Origin: Candidatus Adamsella avium
GTDB taxonomy: Bacteria > Cyanobacteriota > Vampirovibrionia > Gastranaerophilales > CAJFVJ01
DNA: 64,000 nt
Reading direction: 5' to 3'
NCBI GenBank assembly: GCA_904420445.1
Contig: CAJFVJ010000003.1
Location: 186,001 to 250,000 of the forward strand
Both the position numbers and the translations under genes were made by a program. Shown one piece after another: positions 52,708-61,584 of the stretch. Within the stretch, counting starts at the first letter, position 1. Each line of letters starts with the position of its first letter. Below the pieces are notes generated by a model, which was not told where the DNA came from, searched no databases, and saw only the letters and a program-made list of their open reading frames with translations.

Positions 52708-54306
52708 TTGGGGAACTACTTAAAACTACTGCTATATGATATAAAACGTATTTGGACTGGACTTGATTTTACTCAAAAAATCATAATCTCAGCTCTTATT
52801 GTTATAACTGTTTTTGCAGGCGCTTACTTCGCCGGCAAAGCAACAGAACCGAACTGGTCTGTGCTATACAGCGATTTGAACGAACCTGATGTTGTCGCTA
52901 TTGTCGAAAACCTCAAAAAAGGCGGTTATCCATACAAACTCAGCGATGATAAAAAAGCAATCTTTGTCCCTGCCTCTGTCAAAGAAGACCTTAGACTGAT
53001 GATTGCCGAAAACGATATCATTCAGGACAGCAACCCCGGCTTTGAACTTCTAGATAAAATGAACTTCGGAGCAACTGATTTCCACAACAAAATGACACGT
53101 CAAAGAATATTTCAGGGTGAACTTACAAGAACAATAGAAAGAATCAGCGGAATAAGAAAAGCCCGTGTCCAAATAGCTGAACCTGAACGCTCAGTGTTCG
53201 AAGACAACGATGAATCTCCATCAGCCTCTGTAATGCTTGTTCTCGAACCGGGTTATAGATTGAAAACACCTCAGGTTACAGCAATTAAAAACCTCGTAGC
53301 ATACTCTGTTCCGAGATTGAAACCTGAAAAAGTATTCATAACCGACCAGAACGGAAACAACCTCTCAGAAGACTTGAGCAAAAACTCAACAGACATCGAA
53401 AGTTATAAAACAAACTACGAAGAAAAAACAGCAAAGAAAATTACGGAAGTCCTCGAACAAATAGTAGGCAGAGGAAACGTAAACGTACAGGTTTCTGCTG
53501 AAATGAACTTCGACTCTGCAAGAGCAACCATCGAAACATACAAACCAATAAACGAAGATGGAGCGGGAGTTCTTACTTCTTCTCAAACAGAGCAGGAAAT
53601 CTATGAAAACGGCGCAAACAGAGTTATCGTCAAAAAAGAAAATGAAAACGGCGAAGAAGAAGTCGTAGAAGATGAAACAACAAAAGACGAAAATAAGAAA
53701 ACAAAACGTCTTAACTACCAGAAGACAAAAGCCTATAACAACTACAACGTCTCAAAAGAAATAAGACAGGTCGTCTATGCCCCTGGAGAAGTAAAAAGAC
53801 TTACTGTAGGTATCGCATTGAATAAAGTTCTTACAAGCACAGAAAAAGAAGAACTCACAAACCTTATCGCATCATCAGGCGGTGTAAACTTCGAAAGAGG
53901 TGACGTCATCAACATAACAAGCATGCAGTTCGCTCAAACAGATGCTGAAAATCAGGCAAAATTGCTCGAAGAAGTTCAAAAACAATCAATGACGGATATG
54001 ATTGTCGGCAAACTCGCTCCGATGGCAGTAATCCTCATCCTCGGAATAACAGCTCTCGTTATCATCAACAACATGATTAAAAAGCCGCTCGAAGGATACG
54101 AAGTTACTGCAGGCTCTTCTTCAAAATCCTTCCCTGAAATTGGAGCTGATGAGGATGCAGCCGGTCTGCTTGATATAGAAATGCCTCCGTTGATTGAAAC
54201 AAAACTCGATCCTCAGCTTGAAAAAATGAAAACGGAACTGAATGATATGATTCTTTCTGATCCTGCTGACGCTGCAAGACTTATATTAACCTTCATCAAA
54301 GAATAA
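52708..54306 (+). CDS. fliF: Flagellar MS-ring protein FliF
   Basis: A 532-residue MS-ring protein with two membrane spans (about residues 26-46, and ILILGITALVIINNMI near 445). The ring-building region has EPNWSVLYSDLNEPDVVAIV, GFELLDKMNFGATDFHNKM and LARTIE-like ELTRTIERISGIRKARVQIA. The C-terminal FliG-binding tail ends MILSDPADAARLILTFIKE. It begins with TTG at 52708; no ATG or GTG lies nearby and AGAGGT is correctly spaced, so a TTG start is credible. Confidence 0.95.
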   Translation: MGNYLKLLLYDIKRIWTGLDFTQKIIISALIVITVFAGAYFAGKATEPNWSVLYSDLNEPDVVAIVENLKKGGYPYKLSDDKKAIFVPASVKEDLRLMIAENDIIQDSNPGFELLDKMNFGATDFHNKMTRQRIFQGELTRTIERISGIRKARVQIAEPERSVFEDNDESPSASVMLVLEPGYRLKTPQVTAIKNLVAYSVPRLKPEKVFITDQNGNNLSEDLSKNSTDIESYKTNYEEKTAKKITEVLEQIVGRGNVNVQVSAEMNFDSARATIETYKPINEDGAGVLTSSQTEQEIYENGANRVIVKKENENGEEEVVEDETTKDENKKTKRLNYQKTKAYNNYNVSKEIRQVVYAPGEVKRLTVGIALNKVLTSTEKEELTNLIASSGGVNFERGDVINITSMQFAQTDAENQAKLLEEVQKQSMTDMIVGKLAPMAVILILGITALVIINNMIKKPLEGYEVTAGSSSKSFPEIGADEDAAGLLDIEMPPLIETKLDPQLEKMKTELNDMILSDPADAARLILTFIKE

Positions 54307-54324
54307 TAAGGAAATAAAACCAAA

Positions 54325-55356
54325 ATGGCTGCTATAAAACAACTTAACTTATCTAATATGAACGCAACCCAAAAGGTCGCTGCACTCTTAATCGTCCTTG
54401 GTCCAAAAGCCGCAACGGAAATTCTGAAAAATATTCCTGATGAAGACTTGATTGAACAAATTACTCTTGATATCGCAAATCTGAATAAAGTTCCTATGGA
54501 AACCCTAGACCAGATACTCGAAGAGTTTTATTCTATCTTTCAGGCAAGCGGATTTATCTCTAGAGGCGGTATTGATTATGCCAAAATCCTCCTCGAAGAA
54601 GCCTATGGACCTGATAAAGCAAGCAATATTCTGGATAAACTGGTAACAATCCTCAACAGCACTCCGTTTCAGTTCTTTAACGACGCCGATGCCCAGCAGC
54701 TTGCAACATCATTCCAGAACGAAAACCCTCAGCTTATTGCGCTGATTCTCGCTTATCTTAAACCTGAAAAATCAGCAGCCGTCCTAAACTTCTTACCGCC
54801 GGAGGTACAAACAGCCGTTGCTTTCAAAATTGCAGAGATGGAATCAACAAACCCTGAGATTATTGCTGATATAGAAAAAATCGTCGAAAATAAATTCTCA
54901 TCAGTCGTTATTCAGGACTTCTCAAAAGCAGGCGGCGTAGAATCTCTTGCAACTATCCTTAACCGTGTAGACCGCGCTACAGAAAAGAAAATTATGGAAT
55001 CTATCGAAGCAAGAGACAAAGACCTTGTAGAACAAATCAAAGACCTGATGTTCGTATTCGAAGATATCGTAAAACTCGAAGATAGAGCTATTCAGCGTAT
55101 ACTTAGAGAAGTCGATAATAAAGACCTGGCTATGAGCTTGAAAGGCTCTAATCAGGAAGTTAAAGATAAAATCTTCAAAAATATGTCAGAAAGAGCAAGA
55201 ACAATGCTTACTGATGATATGGAATATATGGGACCGGTTCGTGCAAAAGACGTTCAGGAATGTCAATCAAAAATTGTCGGCATAATAAGAATGCTCGAAT
55301 CCTCAGGAGAAATCGTTGTTCTCAGATCCGGCGTGGAGGATGAATATATTGAGTAG
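54325..55356 (+). CDS. fliG: Flagellar motor switch protein FliG
   Basis: A 343-residue switch protein. The FliF-binding N domain has QKVAALLIVLGPKAATEILK. The middle EHPQ-type motif region appears as ENPQLIALILAYLKPEKSAA (the family motif being EHPQTIA). The C-terminal charged helix DMEYMGPVRAKDVQECQSKI carries the torque residues. It lies 18 bp after fliF. Confidence 0.96.
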   Translation: MAAIKQLNLSNMNATQKVAALLIVLGPKAATEILKNIPDEDLIEQITLDIANLNKVPMETLDQILEEFYSIFQASGFISRGGIDYAKILLEEAYGPDKASNILDKLVTILNSTPFQFFNDADAQQLATSFQNENPQLIALILAYLKPEKSAAVLNFLPPEVQTAVAFKIAEMESTNPEIIADIEKIVENKFSSVVIQDFSKAGGVESLATILNRVDRATEKKIMESIEARDKDLVEQIKDLMFVFEDIVKLEDRAIQRILREVDNKDLAMSLKGSNQEVKDKIFKNMSERARTMLTDDMEYMGPVRAKDVQECQSKIVGIIRMLESSGEIVVLRSGVEDEYIE

Positions 55357-56119
55357 AATCAAAAGTTCTGATATAAAATTAGGAGACTCTTTTGTCTTCG
55401 GAAAACAAGAAGAAAAAATAGAAAAAATTGATATAACCGATAAAAACTTCCTCTCCTCGCTTTCTGATGAGATGCAGGCTGGCATCCAGAAAATTCTTGA
55501 TAACGCAAGCAAAGAAGCTTCTCAAATCATAGAAAATGCGAAAATAGAAGCAGAAAAGCTGAAACAAACAGCCTATGTCGAAGCCTCTGAAAAAGGATAC
55601 AACGAAGGCTTCGATAGAGGAGAGAAAGACGGACTCAATAAGATAAACTCTGAGCTTACTCAAAAAATACAGCATTTTGAAGAATTTATCGAACTGGTCA
55701 TGAAATCAAAAAATAATATTTATAAAGAAGCGCAGGAAGAACTTCTTGAGTTCGTTGTCACAATTGCAGAAAAACTCACCTGCGATAAACTGAAAGAAAA
55801 CAAAAACCTGCTCCTGAACCTCATCACAGAAGCGAGCAGCGAGCTTAAAGAAAAAGAAAACCTCACCATAACAGTCCATCCTTCAATGGCAAGAAATCTC
55901 TACTCAATTACCGATGAACTCAAAAAAAGAATTCTCAGCCTGAAAAATATAAAAATTCTTGAGGATAAAATGCTCGCAGAAGACGGACTGATAATCGAAA
56001 CAGAAGAATCAAGAATAGATGCAAGCTTCAGAACAAGAGTGGAGGAAATCCTTAAAGCGCTGAAAAAAGAAGCTCAAACAACAAGAATTATCCCCGATAA
56101 TCTGGAAATACTTGAATAA
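55340..56119 (+). CDS. fliH: Flagellar export ATPase regulator FliH
   Basis: A FliH-like stator protein of about 259 residues. The N-terminal part is disordered; a coiled coil (ASKEASQIIENAKIEAEKLK) contains the AxxxG-like repeat region EKGYNEGFDRGEKDGLNK. The C-terminal domain (EELLEFVVTIAEKLTCDKL, ending RIDASFRTRVEEILKAL) binds FliI. It overlaps fliG by 17 bp. The start is ambiguous: ATG 55340 directly abuts GGAGG, whereas TTG 55349 is ideally spaced from it. Confidence 0.87.
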   Translation: MNILSRIKSSDIKLGDSFVFGKQEEKIEKIDITDKNFLSSLSDEMQAGIQKILDNASKEASQIIENAKIEAEKLKQTAYVEASEKGYNEGFDRGEKDGLNKINSELTQKIQHFEEFIELVMKSKNNIYKEAQEELLEFVVTIAEKLTCDKLKENKNLLLNLITEASSELKEKENLTITVHPSMARNLYSITDELKKRILSLKNIKILEDKMLAEDGLIIETEESRIDASFRTRVEEILKALKKEAQTTRIIPDNLEILE

Positions 56120-56120
56120 A

Positions 56121-57443
56121 ATGACAACTCTCTGCAACCTCGACAAATTCATAAATACAGTCAAAAATCTTCCCTCAGGAGAAAAAGTAGGAAAGGTTCT
56201 CCGCATAATCGGTCTTGTTATCGAAGCTGACGGCCCTGAGGCAAGTATCGGTGATTTGTGCTATATCTTCAACTCAATGAACGACAAACCTGTTTTTGCA
56301 GAAGTTGTAGGATTTCAGGAAAAGAAAATTCTTCTTATGCCTCTTGGCAGTATGGAAGGACTGAAACCCGGCGCAATCGTCACCAATACAAAAGAATCAA
56401 TGAAAATCAAAGTCGGTGATATGCTCCTTGGCAGAGTTCTTGACGGTCTTGGAGAACCGATTGACTCAAAAGGAGAGATAAAATCAAATATTTACTACAG
56501 CACATCTCAAAAAATATCAAACCCTCTGGTCAGAAAACCTATAGATGAAGTCATAACTCTTGGCATCAGGTCGGTTGATGCGTTTTCTACTGTTGGAAAA
56601 GGGCAAAGAATGGGTATATTTGCAGGCAGCGGAGTCGGGAAAAGCACCACAATGGCAATGATGGCACGCAACACCGATGCAGATGTAAATGTCATCGCCC
56701 TAATCGGAGAAAGAGGACGTGAAGTCAGGGAGTTTATTGAAAAAACTCTCGGAGATGACGGTTTGAAACGCTCGGTTGTCGTTGTTGCAACATCTGAGCA
56801 GCCTTCTCTTGTAAAAATTAAAGCAGCCTTCGTTGCAACCACCATAGCAGAATATTTTAGAGATCAGGGAAAAGACGTTCTTTTTATGCTCGACTCAGTC
56901 ACCCGTATAGCCATGGCGCAGCGTGAAGTCGGTCTTGCTATAGGTGAACCTCCTGCAACAAGAGGCTACACTCCATCAGTATTTGCACTTATGCCCAAAA
57001 TTCTTGAAAGAACAGGAACATCTGATAAAGGAACCATAACAGGGCTATACACGGTTCTCGTCGAAGGTGATGATTTCAATGAGCCGATATCAGATACAGT
57101 CAGGAGCATACTTGATGGTCATATTATGCTATCAAGAGAGCTTGCGCATAAAAATCATTATCCTGCCGTTGATGTCTTGCAGAGTATCAGCCGTGTTATG
57201 TCAGAAATAGCGACACCTGAGCACAAAAAAGCAGCAGGCGACCTGAGAAATCTCCTCTCAGTGTACAACAAGAACGCTGACCTAATTAACATAGGAGCTT
57301 ATGTAAGAGGCAGCGACAAAAACGTCGATAGAGCACTCAGGCTTATGGATGACATAAATTCCTTCCTTCAACAAACAATTGATGATAAAACAGATTTTGA
57401 CTCTACAATAAAAAGACTTATGGAGATTTCAGCAAAACAATGA
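56121..57443 (+). CDS. fliI: Flagellum-specific export ATPase FliI
   Basis: A 440-residue ATPase. Walker A is AGSGVGKST in GQRMGIFAGSGVGKSTTMAM; IGERGREVREFIEKTLG and the Walker B stretch VLFMLDSVTRIAMAQREVGL follow, all F1-beta-like. It energises export with FliH. ATG 56121 lies 1 bp after the fliH stop; the upstream TTG 56112 is less likely. The gene's stop overlaps the start of the next gene (ATGA), which is not fliJ as expected but a corrinoid protein subunit. Confidence 0.95.
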   Translation: MTTLCNLDKFINTVKNLPSGEKVGKVLRIIGLVIEADGPEASIGDLCYIFNSMNDKPVFAEVVGFQEKKILLMPLGSMEGLKPGAIVTNTKESMKIKVGDMLLGRVLDGLGEPIDSKGEIKSNIYYSTSQKISNPLVRKPIDEVITLGIRSVDAFSTVGKGQRMGIFAGSGVGKSTTMAMMARNTDADVNVIALIGERGREVREFIEKTLGDDGLKRSVVVVATSEQPSLVKIKAAFVATTIAEYFRDQGKDVLFMLDSVTRIAMAQREVGLAIGEPPATRGYTPSVFALMPKILERTGTSDKGTITGLYTVLVEGDDFNEPISDTVRSILDGHIMLSRELAHKNHYPAVDVLQSISRVMSEIATPEHKKAAGDLRNLLSVYNKNADLINIGAYVRGSDKNVDRALRLMDDINSFLQQTIDDKTDFDSTIKRLMEISAKQ

Positions 57444-58318
57444 TACCGACATATGATACCCCGATAAAAGGATTAAATCTAAATAACAAACAACTTACCG
57501 AAGATGAGAAAACTCTCACATTCACCTCGCAAAAACAGAACTTTGTCCTTGCTCAGGAGATATATTCATCAAAAGACGGAGTTATCCCTGAAATTTTGAA
57601 AGATAAAATAAACACACCGCTAGCTGATGCAATTTCAGCCAAAAACAACAACGCAGATATGCTGAGCTACAAAATTAATGTTGAAAAGATTGAGAATAAA
57701 CAAAAATTTCTCAACGAGCAAACAGATATTATCTCAAAAATCATCGAAGAAACAATGCTTCCAATCATAATCTCAACTCTTTCAACAACAGAAAATAAAC
57801 TTGATATCATTCTGCATCTTGCAAAAACAGTACAATCACCGCTTATTTTCGCAGGAATAGAAGAAGCGAACTACAAGGAAATAATCCCGCACCTGATTGA
57901 TACAAAACATCTCATCATCGCAAGAACACCCATCGATATTAACCTGACAAAAGAACTCAATATCCTGATAAGAGATATGGGATTTTCTCTCGACAGATTG
58001 ATAATAGACCCGACAGCTGCAGCACTCGGATATGGTCTTGACTACGCTTACAGCATAATCGAACGCATCAAATTTGCAGCCCTGAACGGTGATACAACTC
58101 TCAATCTCCCGATAATCTCCATGTGCGCCGAAGAAGTTTATCGAGCAAAAGAAACAAAATCAGAAGACTTCCCTGAAAGCTGGGGTAATCTCAAGGACAG
58201 AGCATTGATATGGGAGCTTTCAACAGCATCGGCATTCATCTCTGCAGGCGCAAATATAGTTACTCTTGCAAATCCAAAGAGCATAGAATATTTCAACAAA
58301 GTTTTCAAGGAGCAATAA
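57440..58318 (+). CDS. acsD: Corrinoid iron-sulfur protein small subunit (AcsD/CdhD)
   Basis: A 292-residue TIM-barrel protein homologous to the small subunit of the Wood-Ljungdahl CoFeSP. The C-terminal 150 residues are highly recognisable: IIARTPIDINLTKELNILIR, LDRLIIDPTAAALGYGLDYA, YSIIERIKFAALNGD, AEEVYRAKETKSED, LIWELSTASAFISAGANI. From memory, each aligns to the Moorella small subunit. The N-terminal third is more divergent and slightly shorter (family about 310-320). The start overlaps the fliI stop by 4 bp, implying coupled translation in a flagellar operon. No CODH/ACS, methyltransferase AcsE or activator RACo gene is present in the window. Confidence 0.92.
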   Translation: MIPTYDTPIKGLNLNNKQLTEDEKTLTFTSQKQNFVLAQEIYSSKDGVIPEILKDKINTPLADAISAKNNNADMLSYKINVEKIENKQKFLNEQTDIISKIIEETMLPIIISTLSTTENKLDIILHLAKTVQSPLIFAGIEEANYKEIIPHLIDTKHLIIARTPIDINLTKELNILIRDMGFSLDRLIIDPTAAALGYGLDYAYSIIERIKFAALNGDTTLNLPIISMCAEEVYRAKETKSEDFPESWGNLKDRALIWELSTASAFISAGANIVTLANPKSIEYFNKVFKEQ

Positions 58319-58322
58319 GACC

Positions 58323-59642
58323 ATGGCATTAACAGCACTTCAAATATTCAAATACCTTCCAGGCGGGCTGAAACAAGAAAACGCAAACTGCAAAAAATGC
58401 TCATGCCCGACATGCATGGCTTTTGCAATGAAACTTGTTAAAAATCAGGTATCGCCTGATACCTGCCCTTATATTTCTGAAGAAGCAAAAGCACTGTTAT
58501 CAGAATCATTCAAAAAACCTCAGAAAGAAATTCAACTAGGAACAACAAACCCTCTAAAAATAGGCGGAGAAAATGTTCTGTTCAGACATGAGAAAAAGTT
58601 CATCAACCAGACAACAATAGCAATCAGAGTTTCATCATCAGAAAACTACAAAGAAAAACTCCAAAAAATCAAAAATTATTCAATTGAACGGGTAGGAGAA
58701 ACTTTTGGAATTTCTGCAATCAACATAGTCGAAGATGACCCTCAAAAATTCGAAGCCCTGATTGCAGAGGCAGAGTTCCTTGATTTTCCGATTATTGCAA
58801 CCACAACAACAGAAGATGGGACAAAAAAAGTTATCGAAAAACTGAAACATAAAAAATTCCTTCTAGACAATGAAAAAAACAAAGATAAAGACCAGCCTTT
58901 TGTTATAAACGGAAGTTCAACCTCCGATTTCGAGAAAAAAACAGAATCGCTTTTGAAAGAAGGCATTGAAAACATCGTCCTGAATATAGATGAGTCAAAT
59001 ATTCTAAAAGCGGCATCATTGCTGACAGAAATCAGATATGAAAGTATCCAGAACAAAAAAGAAACCCTCGGTTTTCCGACGATGATAAAATTATCTGAGA
59101 GTTCTGATAAATTCGAACTCTCAATCCTATCATCGGTATTCCTCTGCAAATATGCAAACATAATAGTCCTTCCTGATATTTCGCCTGAAGTACTCTCATC
59201 TCTTCTTACCCTGAGACAGAGCATATTCATTGACCCGCAGGTTCCTCTTCAGGTCAAACCGGGGCTGTACGAAATCGCAGACCCGAAAGAAGACTCTCTT
59301 GTTTTTGTCACAACAAATTTTGCCCTAACTTATTTTGCGATGAGAAATGAACTTGAAAGCTTAAATCTGCCTTCTTATCTGCTCATCACCGATGCTGACG
59401 GCATGAGCGTGCTCACAGCCTGGTCTGCCTCAAAACTTACGGGAGAAACTATCGCAAAAGCAGTGAACACAAGCGAGCTAGAGAAAAAAATAAACCATAA
59501 AAACATCATCATCCCGGGGTTCGTTGATGTCTTGAAAGAAGAAACAGAAGAAGAACTACCGGGGTGGAAAGTTATTGTCGGCTGCAATGAAGCATCTGAC
59601 CTGAGAAAAGTGCTGCCATCTCTGCAGCAGCAGGTAAAATAA
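58323..59642 (+). CDS. acsC: Corrinoid iron-sulfur protein large subunit (AcsC/CdhE)
   Basis: A 439-residue CoFeSP large subunit, full length for the family (about 445). It opens MALTALQIFKYLPGG. The N-terminal 4Fe-4S ligands are Cys23, Cys26, Cys31 and Cys48, with the same spacing (3, 5, 17) as in Moorella CoFeSP; Cys28 is extra. A TIM barrel follows (GGENVLFRHEKKFINQTTIA). The C-terminal corrinoid-binding domain is intact: FVTTNFALTYFAMRNELESL, LPSYLLITDADGMSVLTAWS, NIIIPGFVDVLKEE, LPGWKVIVGCNEA. It carries a methyl group on B12 and transfers it to an acceptor, which here is unknown. It starts 4 bp after acsD. Confidence 0.93.
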   Translation: MALTALQIFKYLPGGLKQENANCKKCSCPTCMAFAMKLVKNQVSPDTCPYISEEAKALLSESFKKPQKEIQLGTTNPLKIGGENVLFRHEKKFINQTTIAIRVSSSENYKEKLQKIKNYSIERVGETFGISAINIVEDDPQKFEALIAEAEFLDFPIIATTTTEDGTKKVIEKLKHKKFLLDNEKNKDKDQPFVINGSSTSDFEKKTESLLKEGIENIVLNIDESNILKAASLLTEIRYESIQNKKETLGFPTMIKLSESSDKFELSILSSVFLCKYANIIVLPDISPEVLSSLLTLRQSIFIDPQVPLQVKPGLYEIADPKEDSLVFVTTNFALTYFAMRNELESLNLPSYLLITDADGMSVLTAWSASKLTGETIAKAVNTSELEKKINHKNIIIPGFVDVLKEETEEELPGWKVIVGCNEASDLRKVLPSLQQQVK

Positions 59643-59664
59643 CCAAAAAGGACCTGAAATAAAA

Positions 59665-59693
59665 TTGCACTAACTAATTATGTATTTTATACA
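59665..59693 (+). promoter_or_regulatory. Promoter of VKOR-thioredoxin/queH operon
   Basis: TTGCAC (59665-59670), 17-bp spacer, TATACA (59688-59693). It lies in the 117-bp gap after acsC; no terminator hairpin is seen before it, so read-through from the flagellar operon is possible. Confidence 0.6.
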
Positions 59694-59759
59694 TTTTAAG
59701 TTAAAATAGTATATAGGAAGAAATCAAAAATTCATATTGGACAACAGGGGAATTCTGGA

Positions 59760-60956
59760 ATGATAAGAAGAGTTATAATTTTCATATTGGCTTTGATAGG
59801 GCTAATTCTTTCCATCAAGCTGACACAGGTTTATATAAACGCAAACTTCGTAGTAGGTGCACCGCCTAGTTTTTGCACTATCAATAATGTCATAAACTGC
59901 GATGGAGTTGCCCAATCTCAATATTCGATGTTTATAGGCATACCTCTTTCTCTGTGGGGTATATTCCTTTATTTATTCTTAATTTTTCTGACTTTTATCG
60001 ATAAAATATCAAACATCAAAATTTTTAACTTTCTGAAAGCCTGCAAAAATCCGATGGATTATGTCTTTGATTTTTCTCTGCTCGCTTTCTTTATCTCAAT
60101 CGGACTAGGAGCACTTTCTTATTTTGTAATCCATAAAATCTGCACTCTATGCTGCGGGACATATGTTGTCAACGGTTTGATAGCTCTCACATCAGGATGG
60201 GGAAGAAATATTTTCAAATCTATCAAAACAGGCTTCGAAGACCTTGGAGAATTCCTCAAAGATAACTTCAACAAAAAGCTGTTTGCAGCAGCAGTTGTCT
60301 TCTTCCTGATTTTTGTTCTTTTGATAAACCAATATGAAATCTTCAAACCGACAAGACCTGATATACAAAAGGCTGCAACTCCGGCTATCCTGTTAGTAAA
60401 AGGCAATACTCTCGGAGATGAAAACGCAAAAGTTGTTATTCATGAATATACTGATTATATGTGCCCGTTCTGTGCCGTTTTCAATATCCAGCTCCATGAA
60501 CTCGTATCAAATGTTGACAACGTCAAAATAATCCACCACCACTTCCCTCTCGATAAAGAATGCAACAGATTGCTGACAAGCGATTTCCATATCGGTTCTT
60601 GTCTTGCGTCAAGGTTTGCTATAGCCGCCAAAAAACAGGGTAAATTCTGGGAATATTCTTCTTTGCTATTTGATAATAACGACGAAATATTCACGGAAGA
60701 TAAATTGATTGAACTCGGAAAACAGGCCGGACTTAATGTTCATCAGCTCAAGCATGATGCTTACTCAAAAGAAGTAGAGGAAGACCTTCAAAAAGATATC
60801 GAACAGGCTATCAAAATGGGACTCAACGCTACACCGGTATTCGAAATTAACGGAAGAATTTATCAGGCGCTGCCAGAATATAGCCAGCTTGAGGAGCTGG
60901 TTCTCAAAAACGGAGGAACGCTGAAAAAAGCGGATTATGCACACACCCATGACTAA
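59760..60956 (+). CDS. VKOR-thioredoxin (DsbA-like) fusion, disulfide-bond formation
   Basis: A 398-residue membrane protein. Residues 1-160 are a VKOR domain with about five helices. The loop cysteines Cys39 and Cys47 lie in FCTINNVINCDGVAQS, YSMFIGIPLSLWG is the family signature, and the quinone-site CxxC is in HKICTLCCG. After a further membrane helix (about 175-193), a periplasmic DsbA/thioredoxin-4 domain carries CPFC in YTDYMCPFCAVF and the cis-Pro loop NATPVFEINGR. The fusion oxidises secreted proteins and passes electrons to quinone in one chain. Cyanobacteria use a VKOR-thioredoxin fusion too. It ends overlapping queH by 8 bp. Confidence 0.9.
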   Translation: MIRRVIIFILALIGLILSIKLTQVYINANFVVGAPPSFCTINNVINCDGVAQSQYSMFIGIPLSLWGIFLYLFLIFLTFIDKISNIKIFNFLKACKNPMDYVFDFSLLAFFISIGLGALSYFVIHKICTLCCGTYVVNGLIALTSGWGRNIFKSIKTGFEDLGEFLKDNFNKKLFAAAVVFFLIFVLLINQYEIFKPTRPDIQKAATPAILLVKGNTLGDENAKVVIHEYTDYMCPFCAVFNIQLHELVSNVDNVKIIHHHFPLDKECNRLLTSDFHIGSCLASRFAIAAKKQGKFWEYSSLLFDNNDEIFTEDKLIELGKQAGLNVHQLKHDAYSKEVEEDLQKDIEQAIKMGLNATPVFEINGRIYQALPEYSQLEELVLKNGGTLKKADYAHTHD

Positions 60957-61491
60957 AAAACTGCTCCTCCACACCTGCTGTGCGCCATGTGTCAGCTATT
61001 CGATAGAAAAAATTAAAGAGATGGGATATTCACCTGCGATTTATTTTTTCAACCCGAATATCCACCCAATGGAAGAATATGAAAAACGCCGAGATGAACT
61101 CATCGAGTTTTCAAAGAAAAAAAATTATGAACTGATTATTGAAGACAGCGGCTTTGATGACTGGCTCAAAAAAACAGAAGCCTATGCTCAGGAACCTGAA
61201 CGGGGAGCAAGATGTTCAGTATGCTTTGATATCAGACTCAGACAAACAGCAAAATTTGCAAAAGATAACGGCTATCCTTATTTTTCCACCTCGCTCACCA
61301 TCAGCCCGCATAAGTCATATAAAGTTATATCTGAAATAGGGAACAAACTGGCAGAAGAGTTTTCTCTATCCTATGTTGATGTTGATTTCAAAAAAAATGA
61401 CGGATTCAAAAAAAGCCTCGAAATATCAAAAGAATACAACTTGTTCAGGCAAAACTACTGCGGGTGTAAATACTCTATAAGAAAAAGTTAA
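60949..61491 (+). CDS. queH: Epoxyqueuosine reductase QueH
   Basis: A 180-residue QueH (formerly DUF208) that reduces epoxyqueuosine to queuosine in tRNA, the non-B12 alternative to QueG. The family cysteines are visible: HTCCAPC near the N terminus, RCSVCFDIRL in the middle, YCGCKYS at the C terminus, enough for a 4Fe-4S cluster plus a second iron. The ATG 60949 lies within the end of the VKOR gene, so they are translated together. Using QueH rather than QueG avoids B12 demand. Confidence 0.92.
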   Translation: MTKKLLLHTCCAPCVSYSIEKIKEMGYSPAIYFFNPNIHPMEEYEKRRDELIEFSKKKNYELIIEDSGFDDWLKKTEAYAQEPERGARCSVCFDIRLRQTAKFAKDNGYPYFSTSLTISPHKSYKVISEIGNKLAEEFSLSYVDVDFKKNDGFKKSLEISKEYNLFRQNYCGCKYSIRKS

Positions 61492-61505
61492 CAATAGATT
61501 ATCTT

Positions 61506-61534
61506 TTGAGATATTTTTTGTCGTTTATTATATA
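61506..61534 (+). promoter_or_regulatory. Promoter of the COG3580/3581-type gene
   Basis: TTGAGA (61506-61511), 17-bp spacer, TATATA (61529-61534), 50 bp before the ATG, which has CAAGGAG upstream. Confidence 0.55.
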
Positions 61535-61584
61535 ATGATGTAAGTTAATTTGTTATATAAAATTTCAAGGAGCATAATTAATCA

